DNA of 64,000 nt from Sipunculus nudus (GCA_026874595.1 CM049318.1:31840956-31904955), one strand, 5' to 3'. Positions 49,487 to 60,520 are shown, numbered from the stretch's first letter. Program-made: numbers and translations. Notes: a model not told the origin generated them from the sequence alone.

Positions 49487-49740
49487 TAATGCGTAAATGG
49501 CGACCACCTGATGTATGTTCTGATGATGAGTGGACCATCAAACATGAAATAGTAATGCCCAAAAGCTATTTCAATGAAATTCTAAACATGGCACATGAGG
49601 CTCCTTTGTCTTTTTCTTAAATTAATCAGATTAATGATAATCGTGTTATTCATGGCAAAAACGATCGGTGACTTGATTTACCACTTTCACATGACCGGAG
49701 TGGATATTGCATCTCATAAAACCGTCTGCTTTCTGGAGAT
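49400..49740 (+). pseudogene. Gmr1-like integrase N-terminal fragment
   Basis: DELSQNPVCFYVKNGVLMRK and DEWTIKHEIVMPKSYFNEIL lead to NMAHEAPLS, the start of the His/Cys zinc-binding domain of integrase. After a frame break, LIYHFHMTGVDIASHKTVC appears to be the second half. The catalytic core is missing, and the element ends here. Its position right after protease is the evidence for integrase-before-RT order. Confidence 0.7.
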
Positions 49741-49880
49741 CTCGGACATTTTACATCTCGGCCCACTCGAAGTCGGACCACTTAGTACAATCTCGGACCA
49801 CTGGGTCAACGATCTCGGACCACATTCCGTACCATCTCAGACCACTATATCGGACCAGTTCAGACCTCGATCGGACTCGT
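49740..49880. repeat. Short tandem motif ATCTCGGACCAC
   Basis: Five or more variants of (A)TCTCGGACCAC at about 49739, 49767, 49789, 49811 and 49837. The unit spacing is irregular (about 22-28 bp). Confidence 0.6.
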
Positions 49881-50099
49881 GATGTCGTTGTCAAATGTAT
49901 ATTTTCTGTCTTCAAACCATGTTAGAACTAAATTGTTAACACAAGGTAAAGCCTTGCATACTCCTAACAAAACCATTGCATCTCTTTCTCCATCATTAAT
50001 CATTCGCTACAGATCATCTTAATCATAATTTATATATATATTTTATTCTAAAATGTTTGTGCATTTTATCGTGTATCATAGTATTCGAGTGTTTGTGAT

Positions 50100-51195
50100 A
50101 AAGAATGAAAGAAAGAAAGATTGAATGAAAGTTTGAATGAATGAAAGAGGGAATGAAAGTAAGACAGAATGAATGAAATATTGAATGAAAGAAAGATTGA
50201 AGGAAAGAAAGATTGAATGATATACAGATACAAGAAATGAAAGATCAGAATAAATGAAAAATTGAATGAAAGAAAGACTGAATGAATAGAAGATAGAATA
50301 TATAAAAGAATGAATGAATGAAAGATTGAATGGTAGACTAATTGAATGGAAGAAAGATAAAAATGAATGAAAAATTAAACGAACGAAAGATTGAATGAGA
50401 GAAAGATTAAATAATTGAAAGATTGGATGAAAGAAATTAAGAACGAATGAAAGATTGAATGAATGAAAGAATTAATGAAAGAAAAATTGAATGAAAGAGA
50501 TTAGAATGAATAAGAAATTGAACAAACAAAAGATTGAATGAACGAAAGATTCAATAAAAGAAAGATTGAATGACAGAAAGATTGAATGAAAGAAAGATTC
50601 GATGAAAGAAAGATTGAATGAGAGAAAGATTGAATGAATGAAAGATTGAATGAAAGAAAGTAAGAATAAATGAAACTGAATGAATAAAAGAGTGAACGAA
50701 AAAATCTCAGAATGAATGAAAGATTGAACGTCCGAAAGATTGAATGAATGAAAGACTGAATGGAATTAAGAGAGATTCAATGAAAGATTGAATGAAAGAA
50801 AGATTGAATGAAAAAAATTAAGAATGTATGAAAGACTGGATGAATGAAAGAATGAATAAAGGAAAGACTAAATGACATAAAGATTGAATTAATGAAAGAT
50901 CCAATTAAATGAAAGATTGAATGAAAAAAAGATTGAATGGAAGATAGATTGAATGAATGAAAGACTGAATGAAAGAAAGACAGAATCAATGAAAGATTGA
51001 ATGAAAGAAAGATTGAATGAGAGAAAGATTGAATGAATGAAAGATTGAATGAAAGAAAGATCAGAATGAATGAAAGATTGAACGAACGAAAGATCGAATG
51101 AATGAAAGACTGAATGAAAGAAAGATTGAATGAATGAAAGATTGAATGAAAGAAAGTTAGAATAAATGAAACTGAATGAATAAAAGAGTGAACGA
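50100..51195. repeat. 1.1-kb GAAT/GAAA minisatellite
   Basis: Nearly continuous arrays of GAATGAAAGAAAGATT-type units with irregular order. The long minus frame (50777-51304) reading SFIHSFIHSVF-like repeats is an artefact. Located in the large intron of the host gene model. Confidence 0.92.
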
Positions 51196-51429
51196 ATCTT
51201 TCCTTGGCAACAGAATAAAAGGTCCCACTTGGGTGTATTTTGAAAACTTGAAATTTTTGTGTCTTTAGGCAGCTACTTTCAGCGAGTTGAGTAATCCATA
51301 TCAATTCGAAACTGTTATTTTTTCATGATTCCTGACAAGAGTTTATTCTTTCATCCCCGATAGTGTGTTAGTGCATTTGATTGTTTGGGTGTTTGTTCAC
51401 AGTATAATTGAATTTGATCACATGCAATA

Positions 51430-51660
51430 TCAGGGCGTTTCGAGATTGAGCGAGTAAAGTGGTTTATATTCTGGCATGGATCCGACACATGATCCGGATT
51501 CAGGAACGTCATTAAATAATAGTACAAATGTCGAGTTACTTATGCACAAATAAACCTGACAATATGAGCCGAATAAGTGAATACAAACACCTGTTGGTGA
51601 GTACCCCACGAAAGAGAACACCACATGACGTTGGCTTGCATTCATTAAAATGTAGATTTC
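51430..51660. repeat. Dispersed repeat, inverted copy
   Basis: Reverse complement contains AATGACGTTCCTGAATCCGG and shares order with the blocks around 20340-20470 and 28860-29000. No coding potential. Confidence 0.45.
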
Positions 51661-52421
51661 TAGTTATTATATGAGGAGCCTTGAGGTTGACTGTATAAAA
51701 ATGGGCATCATCAGTCTGGCATTACAATGCATCACGATCCATTTGTTATTGAATTATATGATGCTGCATTGGCATCGTTGTATTTAAGCTTTCAGCAAGA
51801 TAAATTGTGCCCTTCAAAGAGCATGAAGGTCTGTGTTAATCCAGTTTAAAATAAAAACAGTAGTTTCACTATATAAAAATACACTAATGCAGAAAGTTTA
51901 TGCAGTAAATAAACATGACATTTCTGGTAATAAGGTAATGATTATCTAAATACCATGCACGATCCTAGTTATATTATCCCTTAGCACTGTGATGTTAATA
52001 TTAGTCGCCTATTCGAGTGACACAAAAATAAAAACAATATTGTTCTCGATAAATCTCACAGCAAAATCTCCAATGAGGAAATAAAATGTATATGGGGATA
52101 ACCCGCAGTAACAGACATACCCTTTCGCTCTGTCAGACTGAACACAAATAATAACGGTTGGACGTAGAACCCTCTAAATCAACTTTCCATGGGGTTTACG
52201 CAAAATCTCCTTCAGCACCTGCGATTACCTTTTATGCCCTTAATTATAAGAGTTACCCTACCACCAGCTGAATGGCATCATTTAGATTCATACCCTTTTC
52301 CCGTGATCATACATACATGTTGAAGGGAAGAATGGACATTTAGTGAATTGGGCAAGCAAAACCAAATGTGGCGGGTTGACTTAAAATCTGCGTCCGCTTT
52401 ATAATTTATATTGGCATTCAG
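51661..52421. other. Intron, no gene seen
   Basis: Mixed sequence ahead of the exon C acceptor. Confidence 0.4.
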
Positions 52422-52572
52422 GCCAAACAAAAATCTGGTTATACGATCAATGTTATCTCTGTTATCAAACAGCTAATCGTCACTGGACAAAAATCGAAGC
52501 AATGAAGAAACAACCCTCATTGAGATTTGGCCATGTTGGTCTTATTTTCCAGGAGAAACTAATTGTGTTTGG
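52422..52572 (+). CDS. Host gene exon C (phase 1-2), kelch-like repeat
   Basis: A CATTCAG acceptor and a TTTGG|GTAAGA donor bracket 151 nt reading QTKIWLYDQCYLCYQTANRH then WTKIEAMKKQPSLRFGHVGL and IFQEKLIVFG. The W..YD....W......R.GH..L....LIVFGG spacing is that of kelch blades. It joins exon B in phase across a >13-kb intron filled with mobile elements, and exon D in phase (GG + A = Gly), completing the GG pair. Confidence 0.7.
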
Positions 52573-53121
52573 GTAAGAATACTTCCTACTGACCCTGTTT
52601 ATAGTCCTTGTCCGTTTGATAAACATATATCATTGACTGATGTAGGGTTACATTACGAAACAAATGATAATCTTTTAACCAATAGTATAAGTACATCTAT
52701 CTCGTTTTTTAATGTAGAATCATGGTTCACCCAATCCTTTTTTTTTTATTCATTCTTTGTTTCATACTGCTGAAGTCGAACTCTTACCTAACATTAAAAG
52801 CATAAATGTTGCAGTTCAATATACTATTACGTACAGAGTAATATTGTACTAATTGGTACGAATCGTTAAATATTATATCCGTTTATACGATTAAGTCTTA
52901 TCTGATGGGGGAAATGTCAATTACGAAACTGAATACAAGATACGCTACCTTATATTCCATTTACTATATCATCTACTTGACGAGTATTAAACGCTATATG
53001 TATCATTGTATATGTTTAATTAATCTATATTCCCGACATATTATAAACAACTTTTCATTCAGATATATTGGAAAGAGGATATATGTTACATAGATTTACC
53101 GAATATAAACTTTGATTTTAG

Positions 53122-53171
53122 AGGTTCATGTGTCGGAGGAAACATTCATGGCTTATTGGTTGCAGATTTAA
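53122..53171 (+). CDS. Host gene exon D (phase 2-1), kelch end
   Basis: A TGATTTTAG acceptor and an A|GTACGT donor bracket 50 nt encoding GSCVGGNIHGLLVADL. This continues the FGG of exon C and gives the strand after the GG pair. Only about two blades are visible in all exons found, fewer than the four to seven of a closed propeller, so exons may be missing or lost. Confidence 0.6.
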
Positions 53172-53347
53172 GTACGTACCTTTATTCTCCTTCATTTGTT
53201 TTACTGTTAGTCATTTTATCTTAAATTGGTTCAGAAACAATTTTCATGTAAGTAATCTTAAATTTCCAAATACAATATGAACAAAATAAGATTGAATATA
53301 GATTGAAAAAAATGCACTCCTATTCTTTTTAAAGCGGAAATGGATAG

Positions 53348-53490
53348 AAAAAAAAATTGGGATATCTGATGAACTTGACAAACTGAAATTAGGAATGCAA
53401 AGTATGACATCAAACATATATGAAAAAGGAAAGCAAAGGATCCATTTTGGAAGCTCTGATTTGAAAGAAGTCGCCTTCAAACATAGATAA
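53348..53490 (+). CDS. Host gene exon E, charged helix ending in a stop
   Basis: From a GGATAG acceptor, phase 1, the frame reads KIGISDELDKLKLGMQSMTS then NIYEKGKQRIHFGSSDLKEV and AFKHR before TAA at 53488-53490. A GTGAGT donor follows immediately at 53491, which is suspicious: a single base change would let the frame run into the next exon. It could be the true end of a kelch protein or a nonsense mutation in a longer kelch-caspase gene. The start could also lie at 53335. Confidence 0.5.
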
Positions 53491-53519
53491 GTGAGTGCAA
53501 TGTCATGCTCATGCTATAT

Positions 53520-53615
53520 CGTCATAATCCATTCTTTTTTCTTCTCCTTCTTCTTCTTCTTCTTCTTGTTATTATTATTATTATTATTAATATTATAATT
53601 ATTATTATTAGAAAT
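53520..53615. repeat. (TTC)n(TTA)n compound microsatellite
   Basis: TTC units at about 53538-53567 followed by TTA units to about 53611. Confidence 0.9.
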
Positions 53616-53962
53616 GTTTAGTTTTACTTTAGCCGTTAAACGTAAAGAAATGTTTGTCGAGTTTTAATACAATGTATATCAGCACAATATTTGTTAGACA
53701 ATGAATTCCTCATAAAATAAAGTTGTAAACACCTAGCTTACACATCTATAGTCACTAAAGAAACAATAATATATAGGTGTGACGTTGTGTAACGTGCTGT
53801 CGTTTATATTGTTTTATTTTTTTTTTCATAAAAGTTTGTATTATGTATAAATATCATATTAAATTCTTCCATCTTCGGTTATGTAGCATTATATTTTAGT
53901 ATAGTACAGTGTATATTACTAAATTATATTATATTGCACGTATTTGAATATTTCCTGAAAAG

Positions 53963-54031
53963 GCAGAGGTGACAGCTGTATCAAAAATCCAACTATGCAC
54001 TGAATGCTTTTACAGAGATCACAAACTTAAG
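53963..54031 (+). CDS. Caspase-like gene exon F (phase 0 end)
   Basis: An AAAAG acceptor and an AAG|GTACAG donor bracket 69 nt reading AEVTAVSKIQLCTECFYRDH KLK. No fold is recognised, though two Cys and a His are close together. It is kept because it joins exon G in phase 0. The acceptor could instead be two to three bases further on. Confidence 0.45.
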
Positions 54032-54210
54032 GTACAGATTTTTCTCGTGTTAAGAATAAGATATATTTTGATCACATTGTACACACTATTTCGCAATCAT
54101 TTCGTTTTCATAATCTTTAGAATTTGTTGCATTTTTCTTATACACGTGATTTATAAAACTGTACAAGAATTGATCAATGTAAAAAATACATGTTGGTCTC
54201 TTCCTTCCAG

Positions 54211-54384
54211 AGCTTTCACATAAGGTCACGCCTGAAAGGGTATGCACTTATCATCAATATAAACAAGGTTGAATCATTAAATCTATCACCCCGGGAAGGA
54301 AGTGCTACTGATAAACTCATTAGGGAAAAACTTTTTGAAAACCTTGGATACATCGTGAGTTCCCACGAGGATCTGTCGACTCCG
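54211..54384 (+). CDS. Caspase-like gene exon G, start of p20 subunit
   Basis: A strong CTTCCTTCCAG acceptor and a CCG|GTAAGA donor bracket 58 codons: SFHIRSRLKGYALIININKV, ...REGSATDKLIREKLFENLGY, IVSSHEDLST. The pattern (R/K)GYALIINI...(L/P)R.GS..D...L...F..LGY.V...EDL is the first third of a caspase (cysteine-aspartate protease) domain. The substrate-binding Arg equivalent is kept as PREGS. The catalytic His and Cys would lie in the next exons. Confidence 0.8.
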
Positions 54385-54695
54385 GTAAGAGTATTAGGTT
54401 ATTAAACTTAACCACACGCTGCAGCAACCGTAAAGCAATAAAGGCCTTAGTTAAAATTAAATCGGTTTAACATCACATCTATTCACATCTAGTCCTAGAA
54501 AAAAGGTCTCCCCAGATCGCCTTGACTTGCGTGTGCAGGTGATCAGGTTGAGCAAAATAAATAAGGTGGAAAATGCCTGTTTAGGTTCATTGGCCTTTCT
54601 AGGATTTCACTATTACCATAATAAATTCATATCATTAGGTTATATAACTAGGTCATCAACCAAACTGAAGCCAATGCATAGGTTTCCTCTAACAG

Positions 54696-54869
54696 GATTT
54701 TGAAAGACAAACTTCTCATCATGGAAGAAAAGGTTAATAAAAAAGGATGCTATCGATAGTGGAACACCACGCCCTGGTCTGCGGTCTTATCAAAACATTC
54801 TAGCCCGAGCACCTCCGAGAAAAATTGCTTCGTTTTGCGAATATCTTTTTGGGAATGCCTCACAACAGG
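54696..54869 (+). CDS. Caspase-like gene exon H, uncertain 5' edge
   Basis: A G|GTAGGT donor at 54869 ends a frame reading DAIDSGTPRPGLRSYQNILA then RAPPRKIASFCEYLFGNASQ. It joins exon I in phase (CAG G + GA AAA). It resembles the linker and the beginning of the p10 part. The 5' edge is unclear: a CTCTAACAG acceptor at 54695 gives a different frame (with SHHG, possibly the catalytic His region) that stops after about 14 codons. No QACxG active-site sequence is visible. Confidence 0.5.
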
Positions 54870-55199
54870 GTAGGTGTAAAACTTTTATTCTTAATATTAT
54901 ACTTATATGCGTAAACAATCTAAGAAAACAATGGATAAAAATGTATTGTGCTAGTAGAAGGTGATAATATCGCAATCAAGCGTGTTCACAAGATTACGAC
55001 TAACAATATTAACATCTGCAGTAAACATAAACAAATTATGCTAGCCGCGAATAGTTAAAAGAAGGAAAATCGTTTTCATATCTCATAAAAGAAGTGAACA
55101 TTAATCTAAATGTCATAATCAGTATATTGCGTACAAGAGGGAACATAAATGTATATATTTTAATATTAGAAACGTACTGTAATTAAATTATTTGAACAG

Positions 55200-55309
55200 G
55201 AAAAGCTGCAATCCGAATAACGAATGTTGGAAGCTGGCTCATCGGAGCCATTAATGAAGTATTCTCTCAGCAGGCGGCCACAAGGACCATACAAGAGCTT
55301 TTTACTGAG
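55200..55309 (+). CDS. Caspase-like gene exon I, p10 subunit
   Basis: A TTTGAACAG acceptor and a GAG|GTTAGT donor enclose codons AAIRITNVGSWLIGAINEVF and SQQAATRTIQELFTE. GSW(L/F)I.A(I/L)..VF is the signature of the caspase small subunit, which supplies half of the substrate pocket (the Trp). Phases agree with exons H and J. Confidence 0.85.
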
Positions 55310-56692
55310 GTTAGTTATTATATATTTAGATTTAAAGGTTTTTAATAAATGGTGATATATGTATGAAACAAATGCCTAAGCACCCTTTCATTTTTTTTAT
55401 GTCATTAGCATTATAATGATTTTACACAATAAATAAGGAAGAAAAATCAGTAACTGTGGTGACTATGGGGTTAATAGATTTGATTTTTTTCAAAAGAAAA
55501 TGTTGATTAAAATGAACCGTAATATCTCCATTGGAATACCATAACTTATTTAAATTTTGACTGTTATTGTACCTGAAATAGAAACAAAAGTAACTTATTA
55601 TAAAAATCATTATTTAATAAACACATGATACTGTCTGAAAGACCACCTGTCTAATAGGCCCACCTATTACGATCAACCTCGATGGTCACCTGGGTGGTAT
55701 TCTTTCACAGGTTTCATTGTATTTCCATCCGAGTAGTTGACACGGACCAGTTAATTTAGAAACTAAGCTGATTTTCACATGACAGTGACTACTAAAAACA
55801 TTTGATCAGGGTTATAAACCATGATATATATATAACATTTTGCAAATTTGTTAATTGTAAAACCTAAAATTGTAAAACCTATCAGTATGATTTCATCTAT
55901 AGATGTTTGGTTATGTAGTTGCAAATGAAAGAGTGGAAAAGATATAAAAAATGCAATATTGCTTTCAAACTTTTACAGTTAATTGACAATTAAAAGTCCT
56001 GGAAGACTAGTGTTTTTGATCAACAGAGGTCAACGTTCAAAGTCAAGGTCATCGACAAACTTTGTCAATATTGGTCCTATCTTCACAAACCTAGGTTCAT
56101 TTTCTTCTCTGTGTCTTCTCCATATCTTGAACTGGTTATTGTTTCTCAATTATGTGTCACTTCGTCAGTATGTCCGTTTGTGTGTGAGTTGTCCTTAATT
56201 TTGCCTGCTTGCCGGTCCCTGCCTCTGACATATAACATCCTACAAGCCACAGGTTAGCATTAATCAGTTTGTTACTTACACATATCATATATCGGGACAG
56301 GTTTTTTAAGATGTATGTGTATTTTATACATAGGTCAACATTTTATATTTGTTAACATAGGCCAAAGGTCAAGGATATTCAAACTGCAAAACAGTTATTC
56401 TTCACATCTTAGTAAAAAAACAATCAAAACCGCATATACCGCACCTCATTTTTCGTCACACTGCCCACACAGGCCTTGACCTTGGTATTACTGTATTACC
56501 TCACTTCAGCAAGCACGTAACCTCTGGTCGTCTTTTTGTTGTTTTAAGCGGATAGGGAATGTGCAAGTTTTTGATTGTTGCTCCTGCCACTTTTTCTTCA
56601 TGACACTTTTACACGTAACAGTCATTAACGAAAATAGACCTAATTCTATGTCGTACTCAACAGCCAGAGTTACTTTGTTTTCTTTGTTTCAG
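55310..56692. other. Intron with no recognised feature
   Basis: AT-rich intron. Short plus and minus frames (55422-55610, 55983-56198) have no domain. Confidence 0.5.
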
Positions 56693-56797
56693 GTGCGAAG
56701 AAAGGTCAGCGAAATGGAAAGTATTGAGGGCAAAGTGCAAGTACCTGAGACCCTCGACGCTCTGACGAAACCTTTCTACATATTCCCCGGCATCTAA
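56693..56797 (+). CDS. Caspase-like gene exon J, C-terminus
   Basis: From a TCTTTGTTTCAG acceptor the frame reads VRRKVSEMESIEGKVQVPET and LDALTKPFYIFPGI, then TAA. KPFYIFPG at the very end equals the (K)xLYFFPG that closes the caspase fold, so this is a natural terminus. No AATAAA is seen nearby, only AATAAT at about 56818. Confidence 0.85.
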   Translation: MRRKVSEMESIEGKVQVPETLDALTKPFYIFPGI

Positions 56798-57059
56798 TTA
56801 GAACTGCAGCATGAGAAATAATATGCTATACTGCATTTGACTCCGACCACCAGGTATATCCTGACTGAAACCCTTGTTTATAAGTTGAAATCAAACACCT
56901 CCAAGGCTAAGCTTTATTTGCATTCATATAAGTCAGTTCTGTTTTATATAGGTATATACTCATTTACATATGCAAACACACACACACACACATATATATA
57001 TAAGATGTATGAATAGCCATGCTGGTGACGTCACTTCGCTGTTTACTATAAAAGTGTAA

Positions 57060-57180
57060 AAAATACACAGGGGTTGGGGATCGGACATGGCCAAGTGGAC
57101 TAAGGCAGCCGCACCGGAAATCGGAAGATCGTAGGTTCGAATCTCACTGGCAGTAAACCACTTGTCTGTATATACCCTCT
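57060..57180 (+). repeat. tRNA-derived SINE head
   Basis: Box A TGGCCAAGTGG (57088-57098) and box B GGTTCGAATC (57134-57143) are spaced as in tRNA genes, with CCGCACCGGAAATCGGAAGATC between. The sequence does not fold into a full tRNA with a matching acceptor stem, and it ends in ...CACTGGCAGTA followed by TA repeats. This fits a SINE internal polymerase III promoter (Leu/Ser-like head) rather than a functional tRNA. The minus frames across it are artefacts. Confidence 0.7.
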
Positions 57181-57185
57181 CCATC

Positions 57186-57186
<1 letters not shown>

Positions 57187-57267
<81 letters not shown>
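57187..57267. repeat. (TA)n microsatellite
   Basis: About 80 bp, with one TG interruption; may be the tail of the SINE. Confidence 0.95.
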
Positions 57268-57268
<1 letters not shown>

Positions 57269-57620
57269 CATGCACAGTTCCAACGCCAATCTAGCATCCA
57301 AAAATGTGTTCTTATGCTAAGCTCTAAACCGCCAGTACATATATCGTTTTAGATGCTATTTTGATTTCAAAAAGAAAAAAAGTAGATATCATTTGATACT
57401 GTATGTTGAATTATATTTTCGTTTATATATTATAGTTATATTTATCATTATAAATATCTCATATACCAGCGTGTACGTAACATCAAAATATTAGGTTCGT
57501 TTTAACTGCAATGTCAATTGATAGTCATTTGAGAATTTCAGTTGTATCTTTTCAAAGTCCACATGTAACAAAAAAAAATAAATTAAACAAATACAAAATT
57601 ACCTGTTTACCATGTATTGC

Positions 57621-57624
<4 letters not shown>

Positions 57625-57662
<38 letters not shown>
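57625..57662. repeat. (TA)n microsatellite
   Basis: Pure TA tract of about 38 bp. Confidence 0.95.
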
Positions 57663-57669
<7 letters not shown>

Positions 57670-57828
57670 ATGTATTTCAATCTAAGTGTCAAAGCAACAT
57701 TTTATTTTGGAATCAAATGTGATTATGAAACACTTCCCTGATATCCAGGTTAAATGTCAGGAAAGAAAAACATCAGTATTCAAAATATTTACTGATTGAT
57801 TTTATTTTATTCACTCCCACCTCCCACC

Positions 57829-57844
57829 CGCCCCCCCCCCCCCC
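57829..57844. repeat. (C)n run
   Basis: CCCACCCG followed by about 14 C. Confidence 0.8.
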
Positions 57845-58189
57845 GAGGCATACGCTTATATGGGGTTCTTTACCCATTATGTTTATATTTAGTTAAACAA
57901 AATGTTTTTTTATGGACTGACCTAATTAGGCTACCCTGAAAACAAATATCCTAGATGAAAAATATGGCTGATTTTCAACAGCTAAAATAGGTCCAGAAGA
58001 TAAGTCATAGGTCATATATATGCACGTGATATTTAGATTTGACTTTGACCTGATACTGGGTTATCGCTTCCCTATATTTCTATTATGAACGATTTTCTAA
58101 AACTGCCAATTTGAACCACATATTTATTTTCGACCTAAACCGTATCTTTCCTGGTCAAACCTGAACCTTGATAATCGAGTTATAGAGCC

Positions 58190-60520
58190 CCGCTTCTTAA
58201 GGAGGTGGAGCGAGGGAGCTATACTTCGGACCGCTCGGCGTCTGCATTATACAACTGGTTATTTGTTGATTAACTAAAGCAAATAAAATATAATAAAAAG
58301 TACTAAAAAGAATGGTGTTGTAAACCTTTCGTATAGGACGAAATTATCACCATTTTGACCTAAGACCGGAAATATTCCTATTATTAAATTATGATGATGT
58401 AGACACGCACAAACATATATGAATTCGTCATATCGCAGGCCTATTACACCCGAAAAGTCGTAACTGAGACCTTCATTACAAAACAGATCTGAACAAAAAT
58501 GGCAATCAGTTACTGTTCCACTGTGTACTATTTCATTAATTTAGCCGAGCCCCTTGGTGAAAATATACATACCTTTCTTTCACAGCGGTTATACACTGCA
58601 ATTAGTCCATACCTTCTTTCGCATTTACCGCTGTTTGTTATTGCTGGTTTGTTTTCGGGTCTCAACACCAGGGCTTGTACAGAAATTGTAATCAGACCGA
58701 TGAAGGAGTCGTATTGATTGTGCATGAAGCAATGTGAACGGGGTGTCGATGGTTTAAAAATTTAGAGTTGGATGCACAAAATCATATCACGCTCATTAGT
58801 TTATTCGCTATCCTTCACCTTGCGCAAGCCCTGCTGGTGAGGCTCCAAGAATTTCCATGTAAAACAGTAGCTAAAGCGAAGGAGATTTAGAACGATTGCA
58901 GCGTATCATTGCAGCGGAGAGTGTAATATGCACAGTATTTAAAATATAGCTGAAACAATATGACCCCATTTTATTGCTGAGACATTGTAGATCAGATACC
59001 GACCCCAGACCTGCACTCACAAAACCTTATATTTAGAGCTTTGAACTTTACACATATCAGGTGAAGGTCATATAATTGTTTCTTTTTATTCAAATATGAC
59101 TTTTGCTACTTTATTGATTAATTTTGAAACCAGAAAAATCCCAGCCAAATAAACGACACGGCTCTTAACACAAAATCAGGATGCATTTGCGGTAATAATA
59201 AATGAGGAAAAACTGTTCAGGTGACATAAGATTGAGTGATCATAGTCTTTGCTGGTCCCTACTCTTTAAAAGCAATAATATTAGCTGTTATCTTTGCTCC
59301 TAGTGTTTGGCAACGTGCCAGTAGTTACTGTAATGTTAACCATCTTTATCTTACCTCTAGCTGACATCACATTAACATAAATATTAGTATCCCCTGGTTA
59401 CTAAACCAAGTAGGTAACCTCTTATTCGGTCCAATCTTAAAACTATCTGAAAGATACGACGGACAGCAAGGAAGGTGAGCCATTTGAGAAAAAAGGTTTG
59501 GGATGAAAAATTAAAAAAGTTCCATCGTAAAAATAATTCCGATGAAAGTACGAATTGTAAAATATTCAACCCATTAAAATGTATCATGTTGTACAGGTTT
59601 TGCTAAAGTGTGTTTAATGAATTCTGTCAAATGCAGCGGGTGCATGAAGCAAAACAAAACAAGGGTTATGCCATTTTCTGATAGTTTCTTTTCTTAGCTA
59701 AAGCGTTTGGTAGCATAGTTATTTTAACTATAGGAAAAAACTGGTTATCAGATTAATTGAAAAAAGGCTTTAGTCGTCCAAAGAGAACAAGCTCAAACAG
59801 ATCTGGCAGTAGTGAACACTAATGCTCTGAAGTTTCCTTTATCCAGACTTCTTTTTTTTTCGTCATTTGTTTACAACTGGTAATGCATCACTGCAAAGGC
59901 ATGAGTTCATGTACACGTATTGAGGTAAACTAAGAGCATTCAAAACAAGAAATTTGCATCCAATCGTTGCATGACTCCGCCATATGAGTCTCCCTATTGT
60001 GGGATGCTCCCTAACCAATGTTTGCATACACTCACCTCAGAAATATGAGCACATGTTTCAGACACGCTCTGCGAACATTGAAATCATAGGATGCTGAAAT
60101 TTGTGCCTTGAATTAACCAATTTGCACGAGCCATATTGCAAATTGCCAATGGAAACCGTCACTCAGACGTGCTGGGCGCTCGACCCTGGTCTGAACACCT
60201 GGCCAGGCGGCAAGGCAATACTGCGTGGCGCATTAGAGTTTACTTTGTCTGGATTCACTTAGTAACGGTCCATATATCTAGATTAAGTCATGCATAAGTG
60301 ACTGTACATCTATGCATATTTCTTGTGACGCTCCAGAATCCGAAGGAAATGATATATCCACCAGTCCTTCCTTGGTCCATTCTCGGAATACTCATTTAAT
60401 TTCATAAGATTTTGTTCATGATTGCATAAGTTAGGCTTTGAAAAACATAAACACACGAAAGGGAATTATAGCATATCCTCCCGGCGGAGGCAATTATCTA
60501 AATAACTAAAATTTTGGAAT
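58190..60520. repeat. Interspersed repeat copy without the hAT/Gypsy insertion
   Basis: Aligns with 22800-22995 joined to 27367-29050. ATGATGTAGACACGCACAAAC (58392-58412) corresponds to the two sides of the hAT-like insertion with only one target copy. Shared blocks include GGGTCTCAACACCAGGGCTTG (58657), TTTAGAGTTGGATGCACA (58759) and AGCGAAGGAGATTTAGAACG (58875). The tail has CATTCTCGGAATACTCATTT (60379) and CCCGGCGGAGGCAATTA. Frames are not conserved between copies. Confidence 0.75.

Larger units (their letters stand above)
46146..49740 (+). mobile_element. Gmr1-like Gypsy retrotransposon, truncated after integrase N-terminus
   Basis: 5' LTR, perfect tRNA-Pro primer site, gag with a zinc-knuckle remnant, protease, then integrase N-terminal domain with no RT between. 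Protease-integrase order before RT is the arrangement known for Gmr1-like Gypsy elements. The minus-strand relative at 61061-64000 has RNase H as its last domain, supporting this. It is broken after about 49740 and no 3' LTR follows. It lies in the intron between exons B and C. Confidence 0.8.

Noticed and set aside
50777-51304. 175-codon minus-strand reading frame rich in SFIHSFIHS repeats
   Set aside because: It is the translation of the GAAT/GAAA minisatellite on its reverse strand, so it is not a protein.
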